Part shown: positions 1 to 5,866 of the stretch, in pieces
Position numbering within the stretch: the stretch's first letter is position 1
How the letters are laid out: each line of letters opens with the position of its first letter
NCBI GenBank assembly: GCA_017559305.1
Contig: JAFYSP010000002.1
Span: forward strand, 1 to 32,289
Direction: 5' to 3'
Length of the DNA stretch: 32,289 nucleotides
From: Clostridia bacterium
GTDB taxonomy: Bacteria > Bacillota > Clostridia > Oscillospirales > Acutalibacteraceae
Translations under genes and position numbers: made by a program
The notes under the pieces: generated by a model
Databases searched by the model: none
The model's input: only the letters and a program-made list of their open reading frames with translations
What the model was told of the DNA's origin: nothing

Positions 1-178
1 ATCGAAAGATGGACCGCCGACGCGACCGCGCCACCGCGCAGGTGGGGCGGTTGCCAAAGTCTCGAGGAAGGCAAGTGATTTTGGGCACCGCCCGAAGCGG
101 TCAAAATCACACCGACGCAGAGTATCCATCCTCGCCCACCAAAACGAAACCAACCCAAAAGGGTTGGTTTCGTTTTGG
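1..178 (+). ncRNA. 3' part of an unidentified structured RNA with terminator (cut by window start)
   Basis: This GC-rich stretch folds into nested stems. Positions 20-33 pair with about 38-53 with a few mismatches. CGAGGA (63-68) pairs with TCCTCG (129-134) and encloses GTGATTTTG/CAAAATCAC (75-83/102-110), which is topped by ACCGC/GCGGT (87-91/97-101). CCGACGC occurs twice (17-23, 112-118). A 21-bp perfect stem follows (136-156/161-181, AAAA loop); its 3' arm is T-rich, as in a plus-strand intrinsic terminator. The 5' end lies outside the window; the first bases are the right half of a GAAA-tetraloop hairpin. I do not recognise the class firmly. A raiA-motif RNA is the guess I would test first. 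An open frame through it (9-281) looks like an artefact. Confidence 0.45.
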
Positions 179-185
179 TGGAACT

Positions 186-360
186 AAGTGTTTCGCAAGC
201 GAAACGATAAGCACCTTCAGTGTGAAGCATCCTACGGATGTGAAGTGTGCCTACGGTACGATTGGGAGGCGAAATACTTAACTTCACTTTGTGCGTAGCA
301 CAATACTTCATTATGGCGTAAGCCATAACTTCACTGCGGCAATGCTGCAACTTCACTTAA
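186..360 (+). repeat. Tandem array of short hairpins separated by ACTTCACT-like spacers
   Basis: Seven small stem-loops follow one another: GTTTCGC/GCGAAAC (190-205), CTTCA/TGAAG (215-227), CATCC/GGATG (228-240), GTGCC/GGTAC (247-259), TTGTGC/GCACAA (289-303), TTATGGC/GCCATAA (311-328) and TGCGGC/GCTGCA (335-349). The last units are separated by ACTTCACT or ACTTCAT (281-288, 304-310, 328-335, 350-357), giving a unit of about 22-24 bp. Stem sequences differ but pairing is kept, which suggests selection on structure. The array ends just before the promoter of the four-helix-bundle gene. I recall similar hairpin arrays beside such genes in gut Clostridia but cannot verify that here. It is not a CRISPR, because no long constant repeat exists. 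Confidence 0.6.
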
Positions 361-370
361 AACCTGTGCC

Positions 371-399
371 TTGCGCTTCACTAAAAACTATTGTATAAT
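371..399 (+). promoter_or_regulatory. Sigma-A promoter of the four-helix-bundle gene
   Basis: TTGCGC (371-376) and TATAAT (394-399) are separated by 17 bp, and a strong AAGGAG ribosome binding site (408-413) sits 8 bp before the ATG at 422. Transcription from here would begin only a few bases before the ribosome binding site, so the hairpin array lies upstream of the transcript unless there is read-through from the left. Confidence 0.7.
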
Positions 400-421
400 G
401 TCATCATAAGGAGTGATATAA

Positions 422-772
422 ATGCCCGAAAGCAAACTGCGTGATATGTCGTTAGATTTCGCTGTATCTATAATTAACCTCGTTAAAGAACTCAAACTCA
501 AAAAAGAAAATATAATCTCCAATCAAATTGGCAGAAGCGGCACCTCCATCGGCGCAAATATTCGAGAAGCACAATACGCTCACGGCAAAGCAGACTTTAT
601 ATCAAAACTGCAAATTGCACTTAAAGAAGCAAACGAAACAGGTTATTGGCTTGAGTTATTATATAAGACAAAATATATTGATGATGCAACCTATAAAAAT
701 CTCGATTCTGCTTGCACAAGCATTCGTGTAATGCTAATTTCATCAATAAACACAGTTAAATCAAAACAATAA
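422..772 (+). CDS. Four-helix bundle protein (23S rRNA-intervening-sequence / S23 / Avd-like family)
   Basis: The 116-residue protein is almost entirely helical and matches the TIGR02436-type four-helix bundle family. It has the conserved central segment NQIGRSGTSIGANIREAQ (about residues 34-51), followed by a K-F-K/L-rich helix and the ETGYWLELL motif near residue 72. Family members are encoded in intervening sequences of 23S rRNA genes, and the fold is shared with Avd accessory proteins of diversity-generating retroelements, which bind nucleic acid. The function of stand-alone members is not established. Length is typical. A sound promoter and AAGGAG support the start. The gene sits between a hairpin array and a bidirectional terminator as a single-gene unit, which fits a small mobile cassette. 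No reverse transcriptase or 23S rRNA is seen nearby. Confidence 0.88.
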   Translation: MPESKLRDMSLDFAVSIINLVKELKLKKENIISNQIGRSGTSIGANIREAQYAHGKADFISKLQIALKEANETGYWLELLYKTKYIDDATYKNLDSACTSIRVMLISSINTVKSKQ

Positions 773-775
773 AAC

Positions 776-807
776 AGCACCTGATTCCACACTTGGTTTC
801 AGGTGCT
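776..807. terminator. Bidirectional terminator between convergent genes
   Basis: A 9-bp perfect stem AGCACCTGA (776-784) / TCAGGTGCT (799-807) has T-rich sequence on both sides. It lies 3 bp after the stop of the four-helix-bundle gene and 4 bp before the stop of the convergent ribbon-helix-helix gene. Confidence 0.7.
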
Positions 808-811
808 TTAT

Positions 812-1000
812 TTATTTCACTTCACAGTTTTTTATTGCATAATCAAGCAAAATATTTATAAGTTCATTTCTTGAGCGATTTGTTTCCAATGCTAATTTAT
901 CAAGATTCGCAACAGTTTCATCCTTTATTCTAATTGAAAATGTTTTATAGCCATCTTCGCCTTTTAATAACTTTTTATTTATGATGAGTTTTTCTTTCAT
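812..1000 (-). CDS. Ribbon-helix-helix DNA-binding protein (CopG/Arc type)
   Basis: This small basic protein of 62 residues has the layout of a ribbon-helix-helix repressor. A beta strand YKTFSIRIKDE (about residues 18-28) is followed by two helices, with NLDKLALETNRSRNELINIL (residues 32-51) as the typical helix-turn-helix segment. Such proteins dimerise and bind short repeated half-sites, often repressing their own promoter, and many are antitoxins. No toxin gene is adjacent, because the neighbour on the 3' side is the convergent four-helix-bundle gene. A GAGGTG ribosome binding site lies before the ATG. The start region faces a divergent lipoprotein gene across an intergenic region with three ATGTTATA-type half-sites, so control of that gene and of itself is likely (inference). 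Confidence 0.8.
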   Translation of the reverse strand: MKEKLIINKKLLKGEDGYKTFSIRIKDETVANLDKLALETNRSRNELINILLDYAIKNCEVK

Positions 1001-1027
1001 TTATAATCACCTCACCATTATTATGGC

Positions 1028-1066
1028 TTGACAAATGTTATAAATATATGTTATAATCTATAACAT
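1028..1066 (+). promoter_or_regulatory. Lipoprotein promoter overlapped by candidate repressor operator
   Basis: TTGACA (1028-1033) and TATAAT (1052-1057) with an 18-bp spacer form a near-consensus promoter. Over it lie two direct ATGTTATA boxes (1035-1042 and 1048-1055, 13 bp apart) and one inverted TATAACAT (1059-1066). The second and third boxes make a palindrome that covers the -10. Repeats of this size suit a ribbon-helix-helix protein such as the one encoded divergently. Confidence 0.65.
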
Positions 1067-1087
1067 ATAAATTGTGGAGGTATTCTT

Positions 1088-1570
1088 ATGAAAAAATTAT
1101 TGGTGGGAATATTGGCTTTGATAATGTTATTTTGTTTTGTAGGTTGTGGCAATTCTGATGATAAGAGTAATGAGAAAAATAATTTGCCAACTCAGAGCAG
1201 TGAAGTTGTTAACACGGAATCTAATGTTGATACGAACAACGACATTACTCAACCTATAATGGATAATACATCTAAATGCGTTAAATGTGGTGGAGAATGT
1301 GAAACAGGGCACACCTATTGTTCTTTTCATGAATGTTGGGAGTATAACTGTTTGCTGCCACAAAAAGATATGTCAGCTTATTGTGTAAACCACAGTTGCC
1401 TTTTATGCGGATCTAGTAGATCATTCAATTCTCCCTATTGCTCACAACACAAGTGCAATCGTTGTGAAAATGTAGTTGTTGATGGTTCACAGTATTGTGT
1501 TGCCCATAAATGTCAGTTATGTAACAATCAAGTTTTTGGGAATTCTCCATATTGTGCAACACATGATTGA
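1088..1570 (+). CDS. Lipoprotein with five tandem CCCH (zinc-binding-like) repeats
   Basis: The 160-residue product begins with a lipoprotein signal (basic start, hydrophobic core, lipobox FVGC with Cys20), then a polar Asn/Ser linker to about residue 60. The rest is five tandem units of the pattern C-x2-C-x(9-10)-YC-x2-H at residues 64-81, 83-102, 104-121, 123-140 and 142-159. The second unit has C-x4-C. All twenty potential metal ligands are present. This suggests five small zinc knuckles displayed on the outside of the membrane, an unusual place because most such modules are cytoplasmic. I do not recognise a named family. A GGAGG ribosome binding site 7 bp upstream fixes the start. The promoter overlaps a probable operator. 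Substrate, partner and role are unknown. Confidence 0.75.
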   Translation: MKKLLVGILALIMLFCFVGCGNSDDKSNEKNNLPTQSSEVVNTESNVDTNNDITQPIMDNTSKCVKCGGECETGHTYCSFHECWEYNCLLPQKDMSAYCVNHSCLLCGSSRSFNSPYCSQHKCNRCENVVVDGSQYCVAHKCQLCNNQVFGNSPYCATHD

Positions 1571-1638
1571 TTCAGAATTTATTAAAAAAATTAAAAAATT
1601 CAATCTGGTATCCAAACAGTTCGGAACAGCCAAACAAA

Positions 1639-1666
1639 ATACCACCCAAAAGGGTGGTATTTTTGT
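1639..1666 (+). terminator. Intrinsic terminator after the CCCH lipoprotein
   Basis: The stem ATACCACCC (1639-1647), loop AAAA and arm GGGTGGTAT (1652-1660) are followed by TTTTTGTTT. It resembles the terminator at 148-178 (CCC-AAAA-GGG core with a T-rich tail), about 1.5 kb away. Confidence 0.8.
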
Positions 1667-1691
1667 TTGCATTGGTATGTTATGATGAGGA

Positions 1692-1709
1692 CCATCGAAA
1701 GATGGACCG
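1692..1709 (+). repeat. Second copy of the tetraloop hairpin seen at the window start
   Basis: CCATC-GAAA-GATGG (1692-1705) is a hairpin with a GNRA tetraloop. The 16 bases ATCGAAAGATGGACCG (1694-1709) are identical to positions 1-16, where they form part of the structured RNA. An exact 16-bp match is not expected by chance in 32 kb. Confidence 0.7.
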
Positions 1710-1721
1710 TTGTGATTTTAC

Positions 1722-1750
1722 TTTACATTGATTTTTGCTTATTGTATAAT
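1722..1750 (+). promoter_or_regulatory. Promoter of the RDD-family gene
   Basis: TTTACA (1722-1727) and TATAAT (1745-1750) have a 17-bp spacer. A GGGGTGA ribosome binding site follows at 1762-1768. Confidence 0.65.
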
Positions 1751-1772
1751 AAAATAAAAATGGGGTGATTTG

Positions 1773-2591
1773 ATGAAAAATCGCATCAAAAGAATGGTTG
1801 CTTTTTTAATAGATTGGAACATATCATTTCTTCCGTTTGTTTTGATTATTTTGTTGCTGGTTACAATTATCTCTTCAAACAAGATTGATAATGATCTGAT
1901 TGCTATGATTATGGCTATATTCTGCATCTTGTCCGTCTTTTCGGCGCTTGCCATGTTTATATTGAGAGATGTTATTTTCAAGGGTAAAAGCATAGGTAAA
2001 AGAGCGATGGGACTATGCGTTTATGACAAGAAAACCTTGCAAAAAGCAACTGTGAAACAAAGATTTTTAAGAAACATTTTCTTATGCATTTATTTGATTG
2101 ACTTTGTTGTTTTGTTGGTTGCGGGTGAAACTATAGGCGATATGGTGGCGGGTACGGTTGTTCTTTCTGAAAAATCGATTGATGATTATAGAAATAAACA
2201 AATTGACGATGGTGCTGCTTACGTGCACAACCCCCAGACCAACAAAAAGAAAAGTTATAAGAAAATAGTAATTATAGTAGCAGTTGGTTTGTGTTGTTTG
2301 ATTGCTTTTGTTGGCTTAGTGCAAGCAATTCTGAATTCGCAAAAAGGGACTGTACAGTATGAAATCGCATATGATTATTTTGTATCAAGCGAAGCTTTTA
2401 AGCAACTCAATGTTGACGAATCAAAAATCCGCATGAATTCTTGGTCATCACATACATATTTCACAGAAGATCAAGAGGGCGCCACGTCGACTGTAGAGAT
2501 TGGTTTTATGGTTGGAAACAAGAGCTTTACTGTCGTATGCCATCAAATAGATGGTGTCTGGCAAATATGTGATAATTGCACACTGTTTTAA
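1773..2591 (+). CDS. RDD-family membrane protein with extracytoplasmic C-terminal domain
   Basis: The N-terminal part (about residues 1-140) is an RDD domain. KRMVAFLIDW opens the first membrane helix, a second helix follows near residue 50, GKSIGKRAMGLCVYD is the conserved mid-domain motif, and a third helix is followed by IGDMVAGTVVL. RDD proteins are small integral membrane proteins, some linked to ion transport or stress, with poorly defined roles. After a lysine-rich linker, a further membrane helix (about 172-193) leads to a roughly 75-residue outer domain ending in two cysteines (CDNC). I do not recognise this outer domain. ATG at 1773 is preferred over a TTG one codon earlier. The gene stands alone with its own promoter and terminator. 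Confidence 0.8.
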   Translation: MKNRIKRMVAFLIDWNISFLPFVLIILLLVTIISSNKIDNDLIAMIMAIFCILSVFSALAMFILRDVIFKGKSIGKRAMGLCVYDKKTLQKATVKQRFLRNIFLCIYLIDFVVLLVAGETIGDMVAGTVVLSEKSIDDYRNKQIDDGAAYVHNPQTNKKKSYKKIVIIVAVGLCCLIAFVGLVQAILNSQKGTVQYEIAYDYFVSSEAFKQLNVDESKIRMNSWSSHTYFTEDQEGATSTVEIGFMVGNKSFTVVCHQIDGVWQICDNCTLF

Positions 2592-2594
2592 CAA

Positions 2595-2621
2595 AAAAGC
2601 CGTTCAAACGAACGGCTTTTT
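2595..2621. terminator. Bidirectional terminator
   Basis: GCCGTTC (2599-2605), loop AAAC and GAACGGC (2610-2616) are flanked by an A-run and a T-run. It lies between the convergent RDD and AraC genes and can serve both. Confidence 0.85.
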
Positions 2622-2636
2622 ACTTTTGCTTTATAT

Positions 2637-3464
2637 TCACGAATTCAATATATTCTTTTTGTACTTGAGTGGGGTGATGCCGAAGTTCTTTTTGAATATT
2701 GCTATAAAATGGGAGTAGTCGTCAAATCCACTCTCAAAACAAGCATCGGTCACGCTGTAATTCTGGCGCAGCAGCATACACGCCTGTGACAGTTTTCTAT
2801 CCTCCAAATACCTTTTGGGAGTCATGGAAAGGTATTTTTTGAAATATCTTTCAAGTGTGGTGATGCTGATATCAAGTTTTGATACGAGTTCGTTTATGTT
2901 TTTTATCGAATCGTAATTCTTATTTATGTAATTCAGAATATCCTTGACGCTTTGCGGCAGATTCTCATTCGCCTCGCGGACGTTGTATCGGTCAAGACCC
3001 TTTGCAATGTGGGAAATTATCTCAAAAAATACCGCAAGTACCGAAATTTCATAAGAAGGGTTAATCTTTGTCATTTTCTCGCAAAGAGCCAAAAATCTTT
3101 CTAAAATATCGGCAGGCAAACGGATCAGATTGTCTGTGCCACGGCTTTTGTTTATAAAGAAATCAAAGAGTTCGGGATTTTCGTCAGCCGAAAACATTAT
3201 CCAATAATGCAGATGGTCACTGTCGTCGTGATAGATGCAGTGATGGTATTCATACGGCTTTACAATTATAATGTCACCAGGTTTTATGGCATAGATGTTT
3301 TTCTCAACGATGAATGAAACGTTACCCTCTAAATTCACGTATATTTCGCACATGTCGTGAATGTGGGGTGCGCTGTGTCGCACAGGAGAGTTTTTGGTGA
3401 CGTTGAGCTTGTTGATGTTGACCGAAAAAGGATTTAATTTTCCAATTTGCACGTTATTTGTCAT
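2637..3464 (-). CDS. AraC-family transcriptional regulator
   Basis: The 275-residue protein has two parts. Residues about 25-85 form a cupin-like sensor, with HIHDMCEIYVNLEG and the KPGDIIIVKPYEYHH stretch typical of AraC sugar-binding domains. Residues about 170-270 form the double helix-turn-helix DNA-binding domain, including ITTLERYFKKYLSMTPKRYL and the second element ACFESGFDDYSHFIAIFKK. The family usually activates nearby catabolic genes when a sugar or derivative binds. It diverges from a four-gene sugar operon across 140 bp that holds a perfect inverted repeat overlapping both promoters. It is therefore the likely local regulator of that operon and of itself (inference). The ligand cannot be read from the sequence. 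Confidence 0.9.
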   Translation of the reverse strand: MTNNVQIGKLNPFSVNINKLNVTKNSPVRHSAPHIHDMCEIYVNLEGNVSFIVEKNIYAIKPGDIIIVKPYEYHHCIYHDDSDHLHYWIMFSADENPELFDFFINKSRGTDNLIRLPADILERFLALCEKMTKINPSYEISVLAVFFEIISHIAKGLDRYNVREANENLPQSVKDILNYINKNYDSIKNINELVSKLDISITTLERYFKKYLSMTPKRYLEDRKLSQACMLLRQNYSVTDACFESGFDDYSHFIAIFKKNFGITPLKYKKNILNS

Positions 3465-3489
3465 AAATACCTCGCAGAGTAGGATTTTT

Positions 3490-3556
3490 GATGATTATAT
3501 CATGTTTTTTGCACAATAGTCAATGAAAAATTGGTGTATAACATGATATAATCATC
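3490..3556. promoter_or_regulatory. Divergent promoters with perfect 17-bp inverted repeat (AraC operator)
   Basis: GATGATTATATCATGTT (3490-3506) and its exact reverse complement (3540-3556) are separated by 33 bp. Each arm contains its own small palindrome, ATGAT-x3-ATCAT, and each arm supplies the -10 of one promoter: TATAAT at 3547-3552 on plus and at 3494-3499 on minus. The minus promoter has a good -35, TTGACT (3518-3523), with an 18-bp spacer. The plus promoter lacks a clear -35, as expected for an activator-dependent promoter. Confidence 0.75.
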
Positions 3557-3604
3557 ATAGAAAGATATGTAAATATATTTTCGTACTGAAAGGAAGTTGA
3601 AAAT

Positions 3605-4750
3605 ATGAGCAAGAAAATCAGATTTGGAATAATCGGTTGCGGACTTATGGGCAGAGAGTTCGGCTCGGCAGTCGCAAGATGGTGCCATCTTACCGAGGAG
3701 GTAGCAAAACCTGAAATCGTAGGCGTGTGCGATAGAAATACCACCGCTACCGCTTGGTTTACGGATAATTTTGATACCGTCAGATACGTGACCGACGATT
3801 ATAAAGAACTTCTCCAAAAAGAGGATATTGACGCTATCTATTGCGCCCTTCCGCACAACCTTCACGCAAAGGTTTACAGCGATATTATAAGAGCGGGTAA
3901 GCATCTTTTGGGCGAAAAACCTTTCGGCATTGATTTTGAGGCAAACGCCGAGATATTAAAGGCGATAGAAGAAAATCCCGACGTTATAGTCAGATGCGCA
4001 AGTGAATTTCCGTTTTTCCCTGCATGTCAGGAACTTATCCGTTGGATAAAAGAGGATAAATTCGGCAAAATCATCGAGGTCCGCGCCGGCTTTAAGCATA
4101 GCAGTGATATGGACCTTACAAAACCAATCAACTGGAAAAGAATGATTGAAATCAACGGCGAATACGGTTGTATGGGCGACCTTGGAATTCATACACAGCA
4201 CGTACCTTTCCACGTTGGCTGGACACCGAAAAACGTCTATGCCGTACTTTCAAATATCGCAACCCAAAGACCTGACGGTAAGGGTGGGGTAGTGCCTTGC
4301 AAAACCTGGGATAACGCAACGCTCGTTTGCGATGCCACAGATAAAAAGGGCAACGAATTTGCAATGGTATTCGAAACTAAGAGAATGTCACCGGGATCTA
4401 CTGATGAGTGGTATATAGAGGTAGACGGACTTGATGCTTCCGCAAAGTTCAACAGTAACGATCCCAATGCGTTTATGTATACTCAGGCGGTCGGCAAGGA
4501 ACAGGCATGGTGCCGCCTTAATATCGGTTATAAACCACAGTTCAAGACCATCACGGGCGGAATTTTCGAATTCGGCTTTACAGATGCTATTTTGCAGATG
4601 TGGTGCTCCTTTATGAAGGAAGTCAGTGGGGAAGAGGTTGCATTCGGATGCTTCACTCCCGAAGAAACACTTCTTTCTCATAAACTTCTTACAGCGGCGC
4701 TCAAATCCAATAAGGAAAAGCGCGTCGTGGTATTAGACGAGGTGAAATAA
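3605..4750 (+). CDS. Gfo/Idh/MocA-family NAD(P)-dependent sugar oxidoreductase
   Basis: The N-terminal Rossmann fold begins with GIIGCGLMG (residues 8-16), the dinucleotide-binding glycine motif. The family signature EKP is at residues 104-106 (LLGEKPFG) and the catalytic segment GDLGIH is at about 191-196. The 381-residue length is usual. Family members oxidise or reduce a hydroxyl/keto group of a sugar, inositol or sugar acid with NAD(P). The gene is first in a four-gene operon and is preceded by an AAAGGAAG ribosome binding site. The product probably catalyses a redox step on the same substrate handled by the isomerase and alcohol dehydrogenase downstream. The exact sugar is not evident. 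Confidence 0.92.
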   Translation: MSKKIRFGIIGCGLMGREFGSAVARWCHLTEEVAKPEIVGVCDRNTTATAWFTDNFDTVRYVTDDYKELLQKEDIDAIYCALPHNLHAKVYSDIIRAGKHLLGEKPFGIDFEANAEILKAIEENPDVIVRCASEFPFFPACQELIRWIKEDKFGKIIEVRAGFKHSSDMDLTKPINWKRMIEINGEYGCMGDLGIHTQHVPFHVGWTPKNVYAVLSNIATQRPDGKGGVVPCKTWDNATLVCDATDKKGNEFAMVFETKRMSPGSTDEWYIEVDGLDASAKFNSNDPNAFMYTQAVGKEQAWCRLNIGYKPQFKTITGGIFEFGFTDAILQMWCSFMKEVSGEEVAFGCFTPEETLLSHKLLTAALKSNKEKRVVVLDEVK

Positions 4751-5827
4751 ATGAAGTTTTGGGATTACAAAAATCTTGATAAAGATAAAATAGGAAACAT
4801 TTCCCAGATTGCAGGTGTCAGAAGATACGAATTTGCCGAGGGTAAGGCAAAGGGCGTCGAGGCACTTGAAATACATACAGGCGCAGGCCTTGAATTTACG
4901 GTTCTTCCCGGCAGAGCGATGGATATTGCCTGGACCGAGTATAGAGGAATTCCTCTTAACTATATGGCAAAATCAGGAGTTGTTGCCCCCGAATACTACG
5001 AAGCAGAGGGTATGGGATGGCTTAATAACTTCTTTGCAGGTACTCTTACAACCTGCGGACTTCTCAACGTCGGCGGATTTGAAAACGTTACTCATTCCGT
5101 AATTGGTGAGCGTACCTACGGTCTTCACGGCAGAATAACCAATGCAGCGGCCGAGCAGGTGAGCGTTTATGAGGAATGGGAAAACGGCGAATACGTTATG
5201 AAAGTATCGGGACTCGTGAGCGAAGGTTGTCTTCACTGTGAACACCTGACTCTCCGCCGTGAGATAACTACAAAACTCGGCTCCAAGGAATTCACACTTA
5301 AAGATACAATTACAAACAGAGCAGCGGCAGAGCAGGACGTAATGCTTTTGTATCATATCAATATGGGATACCCCTTGCTTGATGCTGATAGTAAGTTATA
5401 TTCAAAATCCTTAAATATCGAGCCTCAAAGTGATGAGGCGGCGGCAGAAATGGATATAGTCGATTCATACAGAGAGCCGCTTTTGGGAATCGCCGAGAGA
5501 TGCTATGCTCACGATTTTGCAACCGATGAAAATGGTGTTGTAAAACTTGCGTTTGTAAACGAAAAACTCGAACTCGGCGTGGCGCTCGAATATAAAAAAG
5601 AGCAACTCCCGTTTTTCAATCATTGGAAAATGATGAATAAAAAGGAATACGTAGTAGGACTTGAACCGGGCAACTGTCTGCCGAGGGGCTATGCGAAGTC
5701 AAAGCAGGACGGTATGCTCGATACAATACCGCCTTACGAGAGCAAATGCTATGAGGTGACCTACAAAATACTCGACGGTGCCGAGGAAATTGCGGCATAT
5801 AAAAAGGAAATAGAGAAACTTGGTTAG
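4751..5827 (+). CDS. DUF4432 / aldose-1-epimerase-like protein
   Basis: The 358-residue protein has the galactose-mutarotase-like beta-sandwich pattern of the DUF4432 family. Recognisable segments are FTVLPGRAMDIAWTEYRG (about residues 49-66), FFAGTLTTCGLLNVGG, GLHGRI (about 124-129) and DVMLLYHINMGYPLLD (about 197-212). Related enzymes interconvert sugar anomers. The ATG follows the stop of the preceding gene with no gap, and its GAGGTG ribosome binding site lies inside that gene's last codons, so translation is coupled. In this operon it probably prepares the correct anomer or processes a sugar derivative for the dehydrogenase and isomerase. The catalytic role of DUF4432 proteins is inferred from fold. 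Confidence 0.85.
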   Translation: MKFWDYKNLDKDKIGNISQIAGVRRYEFAEGKAKGVEALEIHTGAGLEFTVLPGRAMDIAWTEYRGIPLNYMAKSGVVAPEYYEAEGMGWLNNFFAGTLTTCGLLNVGGFENVTHSVIGERTYGLHGRITNAAAEQVSVYEEWENGEYVMKVSGLVSEGCLHCEHLTLRREITTKLGSKEFTLKDTITNRAAAEQDVMLLYHINMGYPLLDADSKLYSKSLNIEPQSDEAAAEMDIVDSYREPLLGIAERCYAHDFATDENGVVKLAFVNEKLELGVALEYKKEQLPFFNHWKMMNKKEYVVGLEPGNCLPRGYAKSKQDGMLDTIPPYESKCYEVTYKILDGAEEIAAYKKEIEKLG

Positions 5828-5866
5828 TTTCTTAAAATAAAATAAATTATAAAGTGAGGAAATAAT

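Noticed and set aside
9..281. Open frame through the structured RNA and hairpins
   Set aside because: It crosses a terminator and several palindromes, has no ribosome binding site and encodes low-complexity sequence with no family likeness.
186..360. CRISPR array
   Set aside because: The units are 22-24 bp with variable palindromic stems and only a short constant spacer; no long identical repeats and no cas genes.
812..1000. Toxin-antitoxin pair with the four-helix-bundle gene
   Set aside because: The genes are convergent with a terminator between them, and the four-helix-bundle family is not a known toxin.
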